Source: Liolophura sinensis (taxonomy: Eukaryota; Mollusca; Polyplacophora; Chitonida; Chitonidae). Taken from it: a DNA stretch of 64,000 bases. The notes beneath the pieces are model-generated. The model saw only the letters and a list, made by a program, of their open reading frames with translations, was not told the DNA's origin and made no database searches. The stretch lies in the NCBI RefSeq assembly GCF_032854445.1, contig NC_088300.1, forward strand, positions 21,931,608-21,995,607. Reading direction: 5' to 3'. This document shows positions 12,987-26,800 of this stretch, piece after piece (position 1 is the first letter of the stretch; every line of letters begins with the position of its first letter). Position numbers and translations under genes: made by a program.

Positions 12987-15029
12987 CTGGGAATCAGGTA
13001 GGTGATGCTACTGAGATGATGAATGAGTTTGTCCGTGCACAGTTAAGTTTGTGGATGGTTAACTGTCAAACACCATTGTCCCACCTTGACGTCTTCGAAG
13101 TGTTAGTTCCACCAGTGGGAGCTCACCTGAAAAATGCAGCAATTCACATGTAATTTGCTCGTGGAAAATTATCAACTGACATTACAACTTCCAATTTTTG
13201 AGTTATGATGAGTCATTGAATACAACTACTACAACTACACAAGCACATAATTACACTCACAAATTGTAAAATATATGTGAGGTCTTAATACATACGATAA
13301 TCATTTTTGGTCAGATAGTTCACAGAATTAAACCCAACATTCTGATTCAGGAGCATTCCTGGCAAAATCTTCAATATGTTCAACTGAATTCCATGATTTT
13401 GAGACAATAAACACAGAAATACATATACAAACAGACTTTCACAGATATTTAATTATTTGAATGGAATTTTTTATTTCAATGATGGCTGTCAACTTAATGG
13501 GAGGAGGAAAACCACAACCTTTGCCAAATACAAACATCATGACTTAGAGCCTCAAAACAGCCCTCTTTAACAGATATAAAAGCTTCGTTACCAAAATTCA
13601 AATGTAAATAATTTAAATTACACCAACAAGTCTCAAGAAAGAAAAACGTTCTTAATGTAATCCAAGCAACTCTGAATTCAGGTAAACTAACAATTAAATG
13701 CTGACACTATATAATTAATATTCAAATAAGTAAAATAATTTAATTTAAAGCGCACTTATCACTGGTGCTCAACTGATATTGTAGGAATTAGAAGATGGTG
13801 TACATACATTACAAATACTCGAATTTAAAAGACATACACATGTGCATCAGAATATTCTATCACAAAGACGAGATAGAGCATGCAGACTTGCAGCTTCTAA
13901 AAAAAACATGCTTATAGAGTGTCTAATATAGATTAATTGTATTTTATATAATAAGAGAAAGAAAAAAATCTGTGTCCAAAATTAACCTAAATACATGTAG
14001 ATATTTATAAACGCTACTCTCATAGCTCTACACCTGAATAGTGCTATGTTTGGAAAGAACTGGTTAGCCAAAAAGGCGTACAGATAAAGTGGCTTTTAAC
14101 AACTTAGAACTTGAGACAAAAGTGGTTGATATGAACAAATATTTTATACATTTGATACATACATGTATACATACAAATAATATCTAAGCTCACAAACTAA
14201 TAACTATCAGCCACATAGTCTTCCATATTTTATTATCAATAACATTTAGGCTGTTTCTTCTCTGTATCTTAGGCCAGTGGAAGCTTCAGATTGTGATATA
14301 TGTGTCAAAGTGACCTAGGCGAGCTTATTTATACATGTTTAAGCCAGATCTATATTAAAACTAATACTGTCAAAAGCCTAAGCCAGTGCATGATAGAACA
14401 TTACATGCTTACCTTTCTGGTGACATAATGCTTGTCATAAGTTTAAATATGCAGCCAGCTAGTGGTAATGCATTGTAATTATTTCTCAAACTTACACCCA
14501 GCAAAAGTTAAACTATTACCTTCAACTTCACAAAAATTTAACCTCTTCTGCGATATAAATTTAATCAACTTTAAATTTACCATAAACCTATTTTTATAAC
14601 TTAGCTCATCATACTTGCAGAGTACAAATATGAATTAAATTATGAGCTGGCAAGCCACTTAAAAACAATCATTTCAAGTTGGTATAATTATATTATTCAC
14701 TTACATTTATGATTTAGAGGGCAAAACATACGCGTAAAACAGAACATATCAACAAAATAACCATTAAATGTGCAAACCTACCTTGGCCTTGGCCAGCGGA
14801 CAAATTAAACAGTTATAATGGAGACGATATTTCGAGGACAATGAGGTTAAGATGAAAAATAACAGCAGCCGGTGGTGGGCAATGTGGGGTGAATGAATGG
14901 TCGCTGGGTTGGTAACCTGCACAGCAAAGGTATGCCATACTGCCACGGGCTCTCCAAGGCAACGTGCTCTAACTTGCCCAAAGCTACATGCAAATGTTTG
15001 CTACAAATAAGATCTAATGAACAGCTTAC
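12987..15029. other. Probable 5' UTR intron of the minus-strand gene
   Basis: AT-rich and without a supported exon. It lies between the acceptor of the exon at 12852-12986 and a possible minus-strand donor at 15025-15029. A second possible donor (AAG/GTAGG on the minus strand) lies near 14780. Confidence 0.35.
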
Positions 15030-15430
15030 CCAGTTAAAAACCAGCTGCATTTGAAAACCCGCTAAGCTAGACATAACTGCATGTTTAGTGGCGCTGTGTG
15101 AGAGGTATGCTGGGCAAAACTGGCAGAAAGTCTGCCGTTCATAAAAGCGTCTGCTTTGACATCGCTCGCGGCTACACTCTCACAGTCACAGGCACGCTAA
15201 ACACAGCGAGCACGGGTAGTTTTTCGAACACAAACAAGCACAGTTTACTTCTTATCACGGTTTAACCGATGAGAACACCGTGTTACTATTTCACATAACT
15301 GCACATCGATGTAACTACTGACCTGAGTGTAATAATTTAGGCCGGTGAAAACTTCTCCAAGTTTAGAAGTTTGCCGCCTTCTCTCACGGGCACTGACTCG
15401 CTTTAATGACAACGTCACACTAAATTTACT
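15030..15430 (-). promoter_or_regulatory. Probable promoter and 5' UTR exon of the minus-strand gene
   Basis: Reading leftwards on the minus strand, this block is noticeably richer in CpG than the flanking DNA. It ends at a good donor (ACTGG/GTAAGC, 15025-15029) that could splice to the acceptor at 12987. No long open frame is present, so it would be untranslated leader plus core promoter. No TATA box is obvious. The start site cannot be placed from sequence alone. Confidence 0.3.
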
Positions 15431-16599
15431 TTCAACACTGGAGAGCTACTTCATTTACATATTGTCAAACTAGCTGGCGTGTTGGTGTTTCCATTAGAGA
15501 TTGATATAGTGAATACCAACACACGATCACTACCCGTATGACTTCTCCAGGGCTGAGATGCAACGAAATAACAAAACTTAAAACAGGGTCTCAATCTATT
15601 GTTTACAAAATCTGACAAGGCTTGGATATGTGAGATTATAGAGATTGAGTATTCTAGCTTCATGGTTAGATATAGAAGAGTTTAATGTGTCGATTAAAGA
15701 GTTCCAGAATATCATTCTGCTGCCATGTTGAGAATTTGACACACGAATTATCTGCTGTATTAACTGATATCTTATCGTCTCATTTATGTATTACACTTGT
15801 TTTCAATTTCCCTATTTACCCCTCATCATCCCCCCAACACACACCTCCCCACGCCTCACGGCTTCCCTTCGCTGTAGGCATATCTTATGTTCATTTCTGT
15901 TGATGACATATGCCTAATTACATGTTCTGGTATATGGCTATTCATTATGTAACATGCCCAAACAAAGCAATGATCTAGACCAGCCCGCAAACTTAATCAT
16001 CTGATCGTCTACCACTGTGAAGTATTATGATCTGCTCCAACATTTAATCAAAGGAGACTTTTTGGCTTATGAGAAGAAACGAGTATGGTTTGGTATCACA
16101 ATGCTAGCGATGAACAAAACGACCAAAAAAAAAAAAACAAAAAAACACTTTGTACAAGCTTTCGGAAGAGACTTCTCCCATCATCAAGTATAGTGGCACA
16201 CTGCAAAGTGGCAATAATGTTACATGATATATACATATAGGGCCTACGGCTTTGAAATGATTTAAAAAAAAAACACATAAAAGCATGCAGTTGAACTACA
16301 GTCGCCTGAGTGAAACAATAACACAGGGCTTACAATTCAGAGTACAAAAGAAAAACAAGGGTATGTAGGCCTACAGACAAAAATTCACCTTGGTCAGCTT
16401 TACATCGTACATTGTACAGAAAAAACAACAACAACAAACAGAAGCTTTAGGCCACATAAGGCGCATAAATTACTTCTAGGCACTGAAATAAAAATAATGG
16501 TGCTGAGGAGATCATGTTGTTCAGGGAAGGCTTCTGTTTGGCTACATACACTGACTCTTTTACTCTTAGTTTCAAATCGGTTGAAGTGTAATCAAGAGT
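15431..16599. other. Intergenic stretch
   Basis: No gene, RNA or named repeat is seen. It contains a C-rich tract near 15820-15860 and an A-rich tract near 16125-16146, and lies between the putative minus-strand promoter and the Penelope-like element. Confidence 0.4.
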
Positions 16600-17400
16600 T
16601 TATTGCGTGAGTTTATGTGGACTATGCCCGGTTTTGAGCCAGTGGTCACCTACAGCAGAAAATTTATATTTAGAGCTGCTGACGTCGTGTTCAAGTAACC
16701 TGTCAGTTGTGTATCTGTATGTTTTACCGATATAGTTTTCAGAACATACCCCACAGTCGATTTTGTAAACAACGTTACTTCTGAGTCCATCATGCTCTCT
16801 GTCTTTGAATAAAAAGAAAGAACTGTTGTCACATTTATTTTCGGAAATTAAAACAATTTTTTTTCAGGGAATGAGCTTGTTAAGAGTTTTCAGGTCACCA
16901 AGAAGATGGTTTGTGATTGGTCCGAGATATGGTAATGTAAGATGGACAAGTTTCTTTTTAGGGCCGAATTGTTTTCATTTCTCTACCGTAGGTTTGAATT
17001 TATTGCCTAGACAATATTTACTGGTTTGGTCAATTACATGTTGTGGGAATTCATTCTGTCGTAAGGTTTTCTTAAAATGTTGTAATTGTGAGTGACAACT
17101 TTTATCTGTGGAGTAATGTCCTGATGAGGGTGATTTTGTGGATTTGGGGGTGTGAAACTACTTCACCTTGTATAAAGCCCAGTGTTAGTGAGTTTCCTGT
17201 GGATAGTTTCAGTTGTGGACTTGGCCTTTTGGATCAGAATGTCTGGGTAAGGAAGAGTTTGGTTAGTTTCAAGTTCTGATGTAAATTTGATACAAAGGTG
17301 ACATGAGTTAAGGTATGCAAGAAATTTGTTGACATCATCTTCTCTGTTGAAAGCCAAGACAGCGTCATCAACATATCGTTTAAATTCAGAATGGGCGAAA
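16600..17400 (-). mobile_element. Penelope-like retroelement remnant (RT end plus GIY-YIG endonuclease)
   Basis: Translating the minus strand gives FKRYVDDAVLAFNREDD (YVDD catalytic motif at 17364-17375), followed by FLAYLNS...IKF...LPYPDILI and HRKLTNTGLYTR, the usual C-terminal run of Penelope-type reverse transcriptases. After several hundred bases with stops come LPYLGPI and then VVYKIDCGVC...YIGKT...R...EH, the GIY-YIG nuclease module, ending at a stop at 16600-16602. The order RT then GIY-YIG defines Penelope-like elements. A TGA replaces the Trp expected after GLYTR, and further stops and frameshifts follow. The 5' part of the RT is absent, so this is a dead, 5'-truncated copy. Confidence 0.85.
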
Positions 17401-17582
17401 GTAAGGTATGTCCTGATTTGCGTTCACTGGCGGATGGTTATGTGAGTAAACATGAACCAGATGTAGAGGTACATATAATCTTACCGTGATATGATATATG
17501 AAACAACTAAACTTTCGTTGAAACTTTCGTTCACCAAACCTGGTGAAAATAATCTTAATTTATTTGCTTATTTGATTGTTTC

Positions 17583-18509
17583 TCAGACCAGTTTACCATG
17601 CATGCAATAAGGGTTATGTTGTGAAATGTACAATTTACCCCAGTTAGGGGTTTATTCAAACTGTTCTTGGAAATGCTTGAAAATTAACAGGTCACACGCC
17701 CCCTACCACCATGGCTTAAGCGAAATTAAGCCAAAAAAAAATGCAGTGATGCTAATTGCAATATTTTTGCCATACATAAGATCACTTTTAGAATGGACGG
17801 GGTAAACCAGCGAACTTTGGAAAGTTACTTAGAATCTTTTCCTCTTCAGACATGCAGATAAGCGTACAACTTTGGTGTAAAGCGGAAAAGTGATCTTCAA
17901 CAAACGTTTAATAAGCAGCGGCAAATTTCATCACGACAAATTAGTGGCTCGACCCGGACGTTTATACTAGGGGAAAATGGTAACTTAAACTAAGACGGCT
18001 CAATTTTGAGCGACTTTCTCGGCTCCCCCCCCCCCCCCCAATTTTGGCAGCCTACATCAGAACGGTTCGTTTTAGTCCGCCATTTTCGTCCGTTTAAAGG
18101 TAACACGCCGGTTGCCGGCTCAGATGTATACAAATCCCCGATGGGACAGGTGCGAGTTTGCGTCTCCTAGGGGCGAATCAAACGTTAGATCGAACAATTT
18201 GACTTCTAGCAGTGTCACGCAGCCATAAATTTGTGAACTGAACGGAACCGGCTCCGAGCCGGTTATTGTATGTGTTAAATGTTGACAACACAGCATATTG
18301 AGCAATTCTAGATCAGTGACGTCAAAAATATTGCAATTAGCATCACTGCATTTTTTTTTGGCTTAATTTCGCTTAAGCCATGGTGGTAGGGGGCGTGTGA
18401 CCTGTTAATTTTCAAGCATTTCCAAGAACAGTTTGAATAAACCCCTAACTGGGGTAAATTGTACATTTCACAACATAACCCTTATTGCATGCATGGTAAA
18501 CTGGTCTGA
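17583..18509. mobile_element. Fold-back (long terminal inverted repeat) element, 927 bp
   Basis: The segment from TCAGACCAGTTTACCATGCA at 17583 to about 17770 is repeated almost perfectly in inverse orientation at about 18322-18509. The arms are about 188 bp each and flank a unique centre of about 550 bp. The arms include an internal palindrome-like run (GGCTTAAGCGAAATTAAGCC). No transposase frame is visible in the centre, so it is a non-autonomous DNA element of the MITE or fold-back type. I could not see a clear target-site duplication. A decayed relative of one arm lies at 31082-31175. Confidence 0.85.
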
Positions 18510-18916
18510 TAGTACACGTTTTTTCCTTTTTTTACACCAAAATATACGAACACTAACTTTCCTTAAAGCACTGTACCATGGCTAAATCAGGTAACACAAC
18601 ATGAATCCAATCAGGATAACACACATTACAGTGATACAACACAATGACCCCCCCATCCCATTCCCGCCACTCTCAACACTGCCATAAGGTCAGGATATTT
18701 ATAACCAGTATAGACGAGAATGCCAAAAATTAATATTGTATTAATAGTTAAAAATTTACACCCATTAAGTTTCTGCATGGCATTTGCTATATTCTGTATC
18801 TAGCTCCTAAAGCCCGTAAAATATACTAAAATATAAAAAAAATTTTTACTTTGGACCTGTCATTTCGAGACGAATCGTCATTCTTTACTCAAATACTTAT
18901 AACAGTGCTATAAATA
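18510..18916. other. Intergenic stretch
   Basis: AT-rich, with no supported feature. It separates the fold-back element from the LINE fragment. Confidence 0.4.
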
Positions 18917-20181
18917 GTGGTTGGACCACACATTGGTTTCCCAATCATAGAGATGTTAAAGAAGGCCGCCCACTGTCGCTGTATGTGTTTTGTTCTTTGC
19001 ACAGGGCTTATAAATCTTACTTTAATCCAAGATATTCAAGGGGTAAACGTTGCAGGGCAACAAGCTAAAGATATATATTTTGCGGATGACACAACACTTT
19101 CGTTAAAGAACTTAGTCTGTAAAGGCCACATTAAAGCTTTACTGCAGGCAGGAAAATATGACTGATCTCCGATTAAATACTAGGAAAACCAACTTGATGC
19201 CTATGCATAAACATTTTCTAGCATTAAATTCAATTCAGGTAAACATTACAACAGGGTGCAAAATGCTTGGAATAGGTATCGGTAAGAGTTTAAACAAATT
19301 GCATAAAGAAAATATTGAACCCAGTATACAGAAGCTAAGCAAGCGCTTAAATACATGGAGTGGAGGAAATTTAACATATTTTGGCAAACTATTGCTATCG
19401 AAGACTGAAGGTGTTTCCAGATTTGTATATCAGACTAGTGTTTTACGTGTTAATAGAGGTCACTGTAATCAAATCAATAAAAAAACTATTTACGTCTATA
19501 TGGGGTAACAAGACGGATACAGTTGAAAGAACAACTATGGTAAATAAGTTGTCTGCTGAGGGTGTATAAGCCATAGATTTTAATATTATGAATAAGGCTT
19601 TGAAGCTCTCGTGGATATAAGGCGTTTTTGGGGAACGAGCACAGTTACTGGGAATTGATGATGAATGATGTGTTTAATCAACCTGGGGCTTTGAGATTCC
19701 TTCTTTATTGTAGCTATAGTTCATCCAAATTAAATATAAAGTTACCTGAGTTCTACAAACAAATGCTAGATGCTTAAAAGGAAATTAGTAATAAAGACGT
19801 TGAACAGCTAATAAAATTCTTTTGGAATAATAAAAATGTCTTCTATTCTAGAAAGTCGTTATATTTTGATACATTGAAATCAGCAGGTACTGTGTTTACC
19901 AGAGATGTTCTGTACAACGAAGGCAAAATTTTATCGTTAAGAGACATAGGCCTACATATTAAACATAAAATCGGCCTTAATTATGACAATTATATTTAAT
20001 GGGATAAGTTGGTCAAAGCATTGAGCTCTTTCCTGCCGAATAAAATTGTAAATTTACGTACCATTAGACCAAAGGATAAGTTTGAAATTCCAGCGGTTGG
20101 AAGGTTATCAATAAATGACCCCAAAGTTTGCAATATTTTTATTCAATATAAAAGAAAAAATCGGCAGCTAGTAAAACTATA
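18917..20181 (+). mobile_element. Decayed LINE (L1/Tx1-like non-LTR) ORF2 fragment
   Basis: The plus strand encodes DIYFADDTTLSL, the F/YADD reverse-transcriptase active site. A frame change near 19160 is followed by LRLNTRKTNLMP, KMLGIGIGKSLNKLHKENIE and LNTWSGGNLTYFGKLLLSKT, then, after another frame change, IWGNKTDTVERTTMVNKLSA. This order is the post-RT 'thumb and connection' block of L1-clade ORF2 proteins. The 5' end begins just before the ADD box and coding similarity fades near 20180. At least two frameshifts and several stops show it is inactive. Clade assignment is by motif appearance only. Confidence 0.8.
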
Positions 20182-20687
20182 GCTGAAGTTCCGAGTGACG
20201 AGTCAATATGACTTATTCCACACGAGACAGTGACAGAAAACAAAGTGAAACAGCGCATTTCACACAAATACGTGCATGCATATGACTGACAGAGTAGACT
20301 CCCTTTATGAGTATGGCATTGCACATATAACATGTACTTGACTCTCAAAACCTGTAGTTTTGGTATTGTGTTTCTTGCACATTATTCACTATTTTATTTT
20401 GACAGATACTTCATCATAGAGTTAGTAAAGCCGATCCTTAGTATTTATTATAGCAAAGACACAGTCCCACGGTGATGTTATTTTCTATTGTGTCACAGAC
20501 CCATTTATGGGCATACGTGTATGTCATATAGGCGTTCATACATACAGTACGTTAAGTTTTCATATGTTTACGTCATTTGATCGAGCAGTTTGTAGTTTGG
20601 AACTGGAATGATAACAGGCGTGGATTAAACAATGAGTGACGAGCGCGCAACAACTACGGACTACGAAATGATTTACATACTGTGTAG
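20182..20687. other. Upstream region of GH10 gene A
   Basis: No coding or repeat feature is supported. It lies between the LINE fragment and the TATA-like site of gene A and probably includes that gene's proximal regulatory DNA. Confidence 0.35.
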
Positions 20688-20694
20688 TATATAG
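20688..20694 (+). promoter_or_regulatory. TATA-like box of GH10 gene A
   Basis: TATATAG lies 111 bp upstream of the chosen ATG of gene A, a plausible distance for a core promoter with a leader of about 80 bases. It is supported only by the motif and its position. Confidence 0.3.
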
Positions 20695-20804
20695 GATGGG
20701 TGGAATGTATTGCGGTATTTGACACTGGAGGGTGAATAAGTCGCAGAAGTGGGAGACCACTGGTCACAGTTTCAGTGTTCCGAAATCTGGACAGAAGGCT
20801 CAAA

Positions 20805-23800
20805 ATGAAATCCGTCATACTTTTATTTTGGCTTCTTCATTTCATTCACGGCGGAGATGGTACAGACTTGCTGCTAGCGAACACTGGATTCGAACTCTTG
20901 TCGGATTGGGACTGTTCATCATTCAGCTGTGAACTCTCACCACACAGTCATACAGGAACATATGCTTACAGAGTCAGTGGCAGGTAAGTCGCTTTTATCT
21001 AGAAAAGCGGTTCCCTAATTACTACTGCACATTAAAGTTTACTATAAAATGAAGTCGCACGTGTGAAAATCAGGCAACGACCTGAGGATGCTCGTGGGTT
21101 TCCTCCGGGCTCAGCCTGGATTCCGCCCACCATAATGCTGGCCACCGTCGTATTAGTGAAGTATTTTTGAGTACGGCGTAAAACACCAATCAAATAAACA
21201 AGTATCGGTACTATAAAATGAAACTGACAACTGCAACATTATCGGCACCGTTATTTTACTGAAGGAGGCCTCCGTGGCTCAGTTGGTTAGCGCGCTAGCG
21301 CAGTGTAATGATTCAGGAGCCTCTAACCAATGCGATCGCTTTCAGTTCAAGTACAGCTCATGCTGGCTTCCTCTCCGGTCGTACGTGGGAAGGTCTGCTT
21401 GCAACCTGCGGATGGTCGTGGGTTTTCCCCGGGCTCTGCCAGGTTTTCTCCGACCATAATGCTTGAGTACGGCATAAAACACCAATCAAATAAATAAATA
21501 AACAAATTTTACTGAAGCATGGATATCTTTTGTCAGTATATTGATGGAAGACAAGTGGCCTTCAACGCATCTTAGACTGCGCAAACGGCCATACGAGAGC
21601 CATCGACCGCTGACTCACACCAAGGCCTTTCAAGCAGTGAGAGTTGGGAATCCAAAAATTCAGGTTAATTTGAAATGAACATAAACGCTGTGATAAAGTC
21701 AGTCTTATTCACTGCACCGTGCAAAAATATATTCAAAACTATTCATTAATTCTGTTTTAGAATTTTTAGTCGAATTTTTGAGTTGAAGCCTCTTCGTTTT
21801 CTGCACCTTATCTATATACACGTGGTTTAGCTTTATGTTCATGTCTTCCTCCCCGGCCGTACATAGGAAGATCTGCCAACAACCTGCGGATGGTTGTGTG
21901 TTTCCCCCGGGCTTTGCAGTCCGTTTAAATCCCACCTTAATGCAGGCCGCCGTCGTATAAGTGAAATATTCTTGAGTATGGCGTAAAACACAAATCAAAT
22001 CAAATAAATAAATGTATAAATAAATAAATATAGTTCATGTCCTGTATAGCCTTTATTAGTGTCCTTGTTACAATACACAGCAATGGTGTTTTAATTGTGG
22101 AATGCACATGTAAGCTATTTTGATTTTCGAACGTCAGCTCTGTCATTTTGTGTACAACACAGACATTCATTAAAACAGCACTGGCCAAAGCTCTCGCCTT
22201 GATGACCCTGTTCAGACTTCATGATACATCACGTAAAAGTACGCCTGACACGCGGTTTCTGGTATGCAGTTGGTATTTGTTGTACAATTTCTGCGCAGTC
22301 ATTGCACCTCGGTAGTTTTAGGGCCTTTTCCCCACAAACCTCACGAACATGATTCCATGTATAGAATCATCAGTGAGGAACGTGTGACACACAAGTAGTG
22401 GAACTCCCGAAAACGAACAGCTTCATTTTGACTCAGTATTTCAGCATTTTTTTTTTGTTTTGCTATCATCATTAATTTTCTGAAAAACGAAAGCTTCAGT
22501 ATGCAGCATTCTGTTTTGCCATCATTATGTGTACCGGAGTAACATTACATGTTCATTACCGGAAATTTATAACTGGGGTTTGTTAAGTTTATTTCTTCAC
22601 TATAGATTTTAGTACGATTTATAGATTTTCTTCACTATAGATTTTAGGACGAAAATAAGCAATGCAACAAGAGTGATGAACTCAACATACTTTTCATATA
22701 GTCTATTAGGTCTATGTTTTTATAAACATATAAACATGAAGGAACTAAACATGTATTATAGGACTCAGACGAACTCAGTATAGTTTTCATTGCGTTGAAT
22801 AGTTGCTTTTCAAGAGTGTTCAAGAGAAGTATGTTTTTTCCCGAATGGGTAAAGTAAGTACAGGAGTCCATTAGTGTTACCTTGAAAAAAACTTGGTTAA
22901 AACAAAGGGGACATTTCGACTTTTCCCCTCCAAATTTTGACTTTCATATGTCATGCAGCTAGTATCGCGATTAGAGAGCAAACCATGTACCTATACCTTG
23001 CGTATTACTGCATACGATGTCTCTGTGTGTCGTCCGAGTGTGTCACTGAAAGAATGCTGAATGTCGAGAAAAAAGCAGAAATTTCGACTTTTGTTACTCC
23101 CAAATTTTTGTTTCACTGTGACACTAATGGACTTCCGTAAGTAAGCGCGACGAAGCAACCATACGATAATCGATAAAAGAGACACATTAAAAATGGCTTT
23201 CATTGTGTTGAACAGATGTAATTTTGTTTCTTCCATAAACACTAAGTAAATGGGAGAAAAAAAGAAATATACTTGACAGATCAACTGCTTCTATGACTTT
23301 TTAGCAATCCGAACTTACTGATATTCATTTCACTTACTACATACAATCCGAGGATTATTATTATTATTTTTATTACTATGAGTATTTTTATTATTCATTC
23401 ATTATTATCTTTCATATACACCGCGGAAAGACAACACGTACCTCGTATACCAAGTTGATATAGCCCCATAGCTGCTTGAGTTAATATAACTTCGCTTACC
23501 AAGAATACATAATGGTAGTTTAGTAAGTTTGCTAGTTTTTCGCGGTCGTAAATTTTGTTAACCGGGGATGCAAGGGTTTTTGTGCATGTACAGTTGTAAA
23601 TGTTTCATATACTTGCCCTTTAGACCAGCTCTAGATGTCTGACGCAACACTGCGATCTTTGTTTCACTGTTTGCGCAGGACTGACCCTGGAGACGGCCCC
23701 AGTCAGGTTGTGACGGTTACTGAAGGAAGTGTCTACGCCGTGGAGATTTTTGTCAAACTCCTTAATGACAATGGCAAATACCAAACCATCATGCTGTCAG

Positions 23801-26800
23801 CAAATTTTGAAATGACTGCAGGTAATTACATGGGATAGGTGCTCATGGGCTCGCTATTGTGTTGCAGATATTTGAAGTGTTGTAAACATTCCCTTGACAA
23901 ATGGGGCCGTGTGTTCGAATCCAGCTCTAATCCAGATTTGTCTGCGATTTAAAGGATACATGGAAGGTCTGGCTTATCTTTCTTAATATGTATATAATAC
24001 CGAAAATTAAGTATAGCCCGTTTTATTGACGTCAACCTTGATAGCTGTCAAAACAACTTTGTTTGGGGTAAAGCTAAGCTGTTCTGGCGTTCCCAGTATG
24101 TTCATGGATGACGTCATATCCGTATATATCCGACCACTGACAGAAACTGTGCATAAATTAGAGGAGTTATTATGAAATAACTCACTTCATAGTATTGCAA
24201 AACATGAACCCAACTAAATTGTATGATTCCACAGCGAGACTATAGTCCTTTTACCGAAGTCTATCTCCTTTATATACACTTTGCATCGAAATTATCGAAA
24301 CGTCCTCTGCTGTCCCCATTTCTAGAGAACCCACAAAATGCAATTAACTTTTTGGGGGGTTATAGTAAAGCATTTTAAGCGTTTTTTGAAAAACAAAAAT
24401 TACATTTACTTTTACCAGAAGAAAACTTAATATAAATCACGTAAGCATGTGGACCGAAGTTTAAATACTGCATTGGTTAGAAAGAAGTATTATCTCTATA
24501 CTGTATTTCTCATCGTCTTAACATCTATGGAATAGTCGTGGATGCGAGCTAACAATTTGTTGATGCGCCGTTATGAGATGTTCTCTATGTTCAGGTGGTG
24601 TTGAACACAGGCCGATAGCTATACGACAAGCGGCCACCGTGAACTCTGGGTGGATATTCCTGGCAGGGGAAGTCACTGCACCGACGGGTAAGACGATGAA
24701 AGAGAATTGCTAAAAAGTGGAAATGAGTTAAAGCTTCAGCTACAAAGGGACTGCAACGTCGTGGATATTTTTAGGGTACAAACTTACCCAGCTCACCCAC
24801 AAAAAGTAATCACAAAAGCAGAAATGAACAGTAGACTCCACAGCTCGAACTCGAATTACTACATGCGACTTTATAAATATAGAATGGAGTGTGGGCTGCA
24901 TGTGTACAGAGTACAAGTTCATTTTATTTTGATGTTTTGGATCACTAGGTGTGCAGTGGTTGTCATGTTGTCAAGAATATATGCATTTATAATATTTTCA
25001 GCCGGTTCTGTCTCAGTCAGATATCTGCCATCAATAAGCTTTGTTCACATAAACACACGAGTGATTGCATCGGGTCAATGTACAGTCAAAGGGGACCCCC
25101 CCCCCCCCCATCAAAACGATCTCATCTTCAGATCGTCTGCAACGATTTATTTACGTGCAGCCGAAGAGCCATTTGATAGAGTGTTGTAGGGCAGATATGT
25201 GTCATTTACGGACCACCACAGACGCAAAATCAGTTGATTCACAAGCAGTGCACTATTCAAAGACGGTATCACAAATTGTCAGACATCAGTATTTCGCCTC
25301 GGCCCAAACTGCATTCCGCTCCCCAGTAAACCATAAGCCTACTAATACACGCTGTTCAAATTACACATGTACATTTTTTGTCGTTCATGTTAGTGTTTAG
25401 TCGGCATGCAGTTGCTACAAATGTCAGAGTCAGTACAAAATTCATTAGGGATACCGAAGGTTTATGGGAATGAGAAGACGGCGTCTCATCGGACAATGCT
25501 TAAAATTAATTAAATCTTATCACATAATATTTTTTCTCTGAATTTATTAAAGCTGAAGAATTTAAATTTTGCCCCCTGTCTTCCTCGCATTCGAAGGTTT
25601 TTTTTTTGTTTGTTTTTGTTTTATTTTACAAAATACAGTAAAATTATCGAAACGCCGTGCTTAAGCCGAGGTGCTTGACGTCCGCGATAACTAGGTCAGC
25701 ATTGCTCTCCTCAAGGAAGCCACCACTACAAAATTAAAGCATGACATCCTGGGATGGCCGAATGCCTCAGTGGTGCTTAGATTTATTTCCATTTGTGTCA
25801 GGATTGAGCCTGAATCCAGCTGTACAACAATCCATTTGTAATTTTGTAAACATTTAATAGGGGGGCAGAATTACTGGTACTAGCACAAGTCTACGAGGCT
25901 ACGACCTGAACCCGGAATACCCGGCCGCATCTGCAGGGCTACTCGTAAACTGTATAAATGATATAGTAGGCAAACTGTATGAACAGTTTCAAGCAGTGGA
26001 AGAAATAGCCTTCCAGTATGTCCAATTTCCAAGAAAGCTATTTATCACCTGATCCTTCACCGCCGAAGTCCACAACTTTAATCTACCACACGGTACTGCT
26101 TACGGCTATTATACGGGAAAAATACCTTCACAGTAGAGAGCCACAGTAAACGTGAGGTCACCTTGCTGTCGACAATGGAGACGTGCTGAAACTGTGACTG
26201 ACGAAGTTTCACTCGACTTTTACTCCATTTGAAAAAAATCTAAAAAAAAATATGTAATGCCGGTTTAAGATACTTTTTGTATGCTAGTCTTTCAGTGGAC
26301 ATAAACATTAGTTAACTGTTGTCTTCCACTGCAACGGTGATAACACAACGTTTAATTATTTTGGCTATAAAGACTCATTGCATTGCATTGCATAGCAGGT
26401 GAGTAGAATCGATCGACGGACTTTTTAACGAAACACCTTTTTTTTGCTAGCTTTCAGCAAGTTATGGCATAAAGTTTCTCTGGAGTTCTCCTTTAACAGT
26501 ATTTTAACTGTTGCCAACGAGAGCGTAATCCGATGGCCACGCACTCTGCTGGACAGAACATCAGTCAATTATTCTCCACCGTGAGAAAATTAGGAATATT
26601 TTCTAGTGTATATTTAATTAGATAGGATACGATCCTGTCATTTCCCCCCAGTTCTTATCATTCTGTCGTAAGTGGGAAGATCGGCCATGATTATAGGTGC
26701 GTTGACCATTTCCTCCCACCCGATCGTGTCCGCCGTCGTATAAGTGGAATATTTTTGAGTACGGCGTAAAATCACCAATAAAAAAAAACAAACAAATCTT

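Noticed and set aside
18120-18305. Open frame in the centre of the fold-back element as a transposase
   Set aside because: Only 61 codons, no DDE/D-like pattern, and the centre is too short for a transposase.
21270-21360. Possible tRNA gene at the head of the SINE
   Set aside because: A- and B-box-like motifs are present, but the cloverleaf is not complete and the sequence continues into the SINE body; the same head recurs at 59234.
22644-23284. Two similar-looking minus-strand open frames (LFNAMK and LFNTMK)
   Set aside because: Similarity is limited to a few residues derived from a short repeated TTTCATTG(C/T)GTTGAA stretch; no gene can be supported.
24707-25189. 160-codon plus-strand open frame after exon 3 of gene A
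   Set aside because: It starts inside the intron just after the donor, has no homology pattern and ends in a poly-C-derived proline run; exon 3 has a clear donor matching genes C and D.
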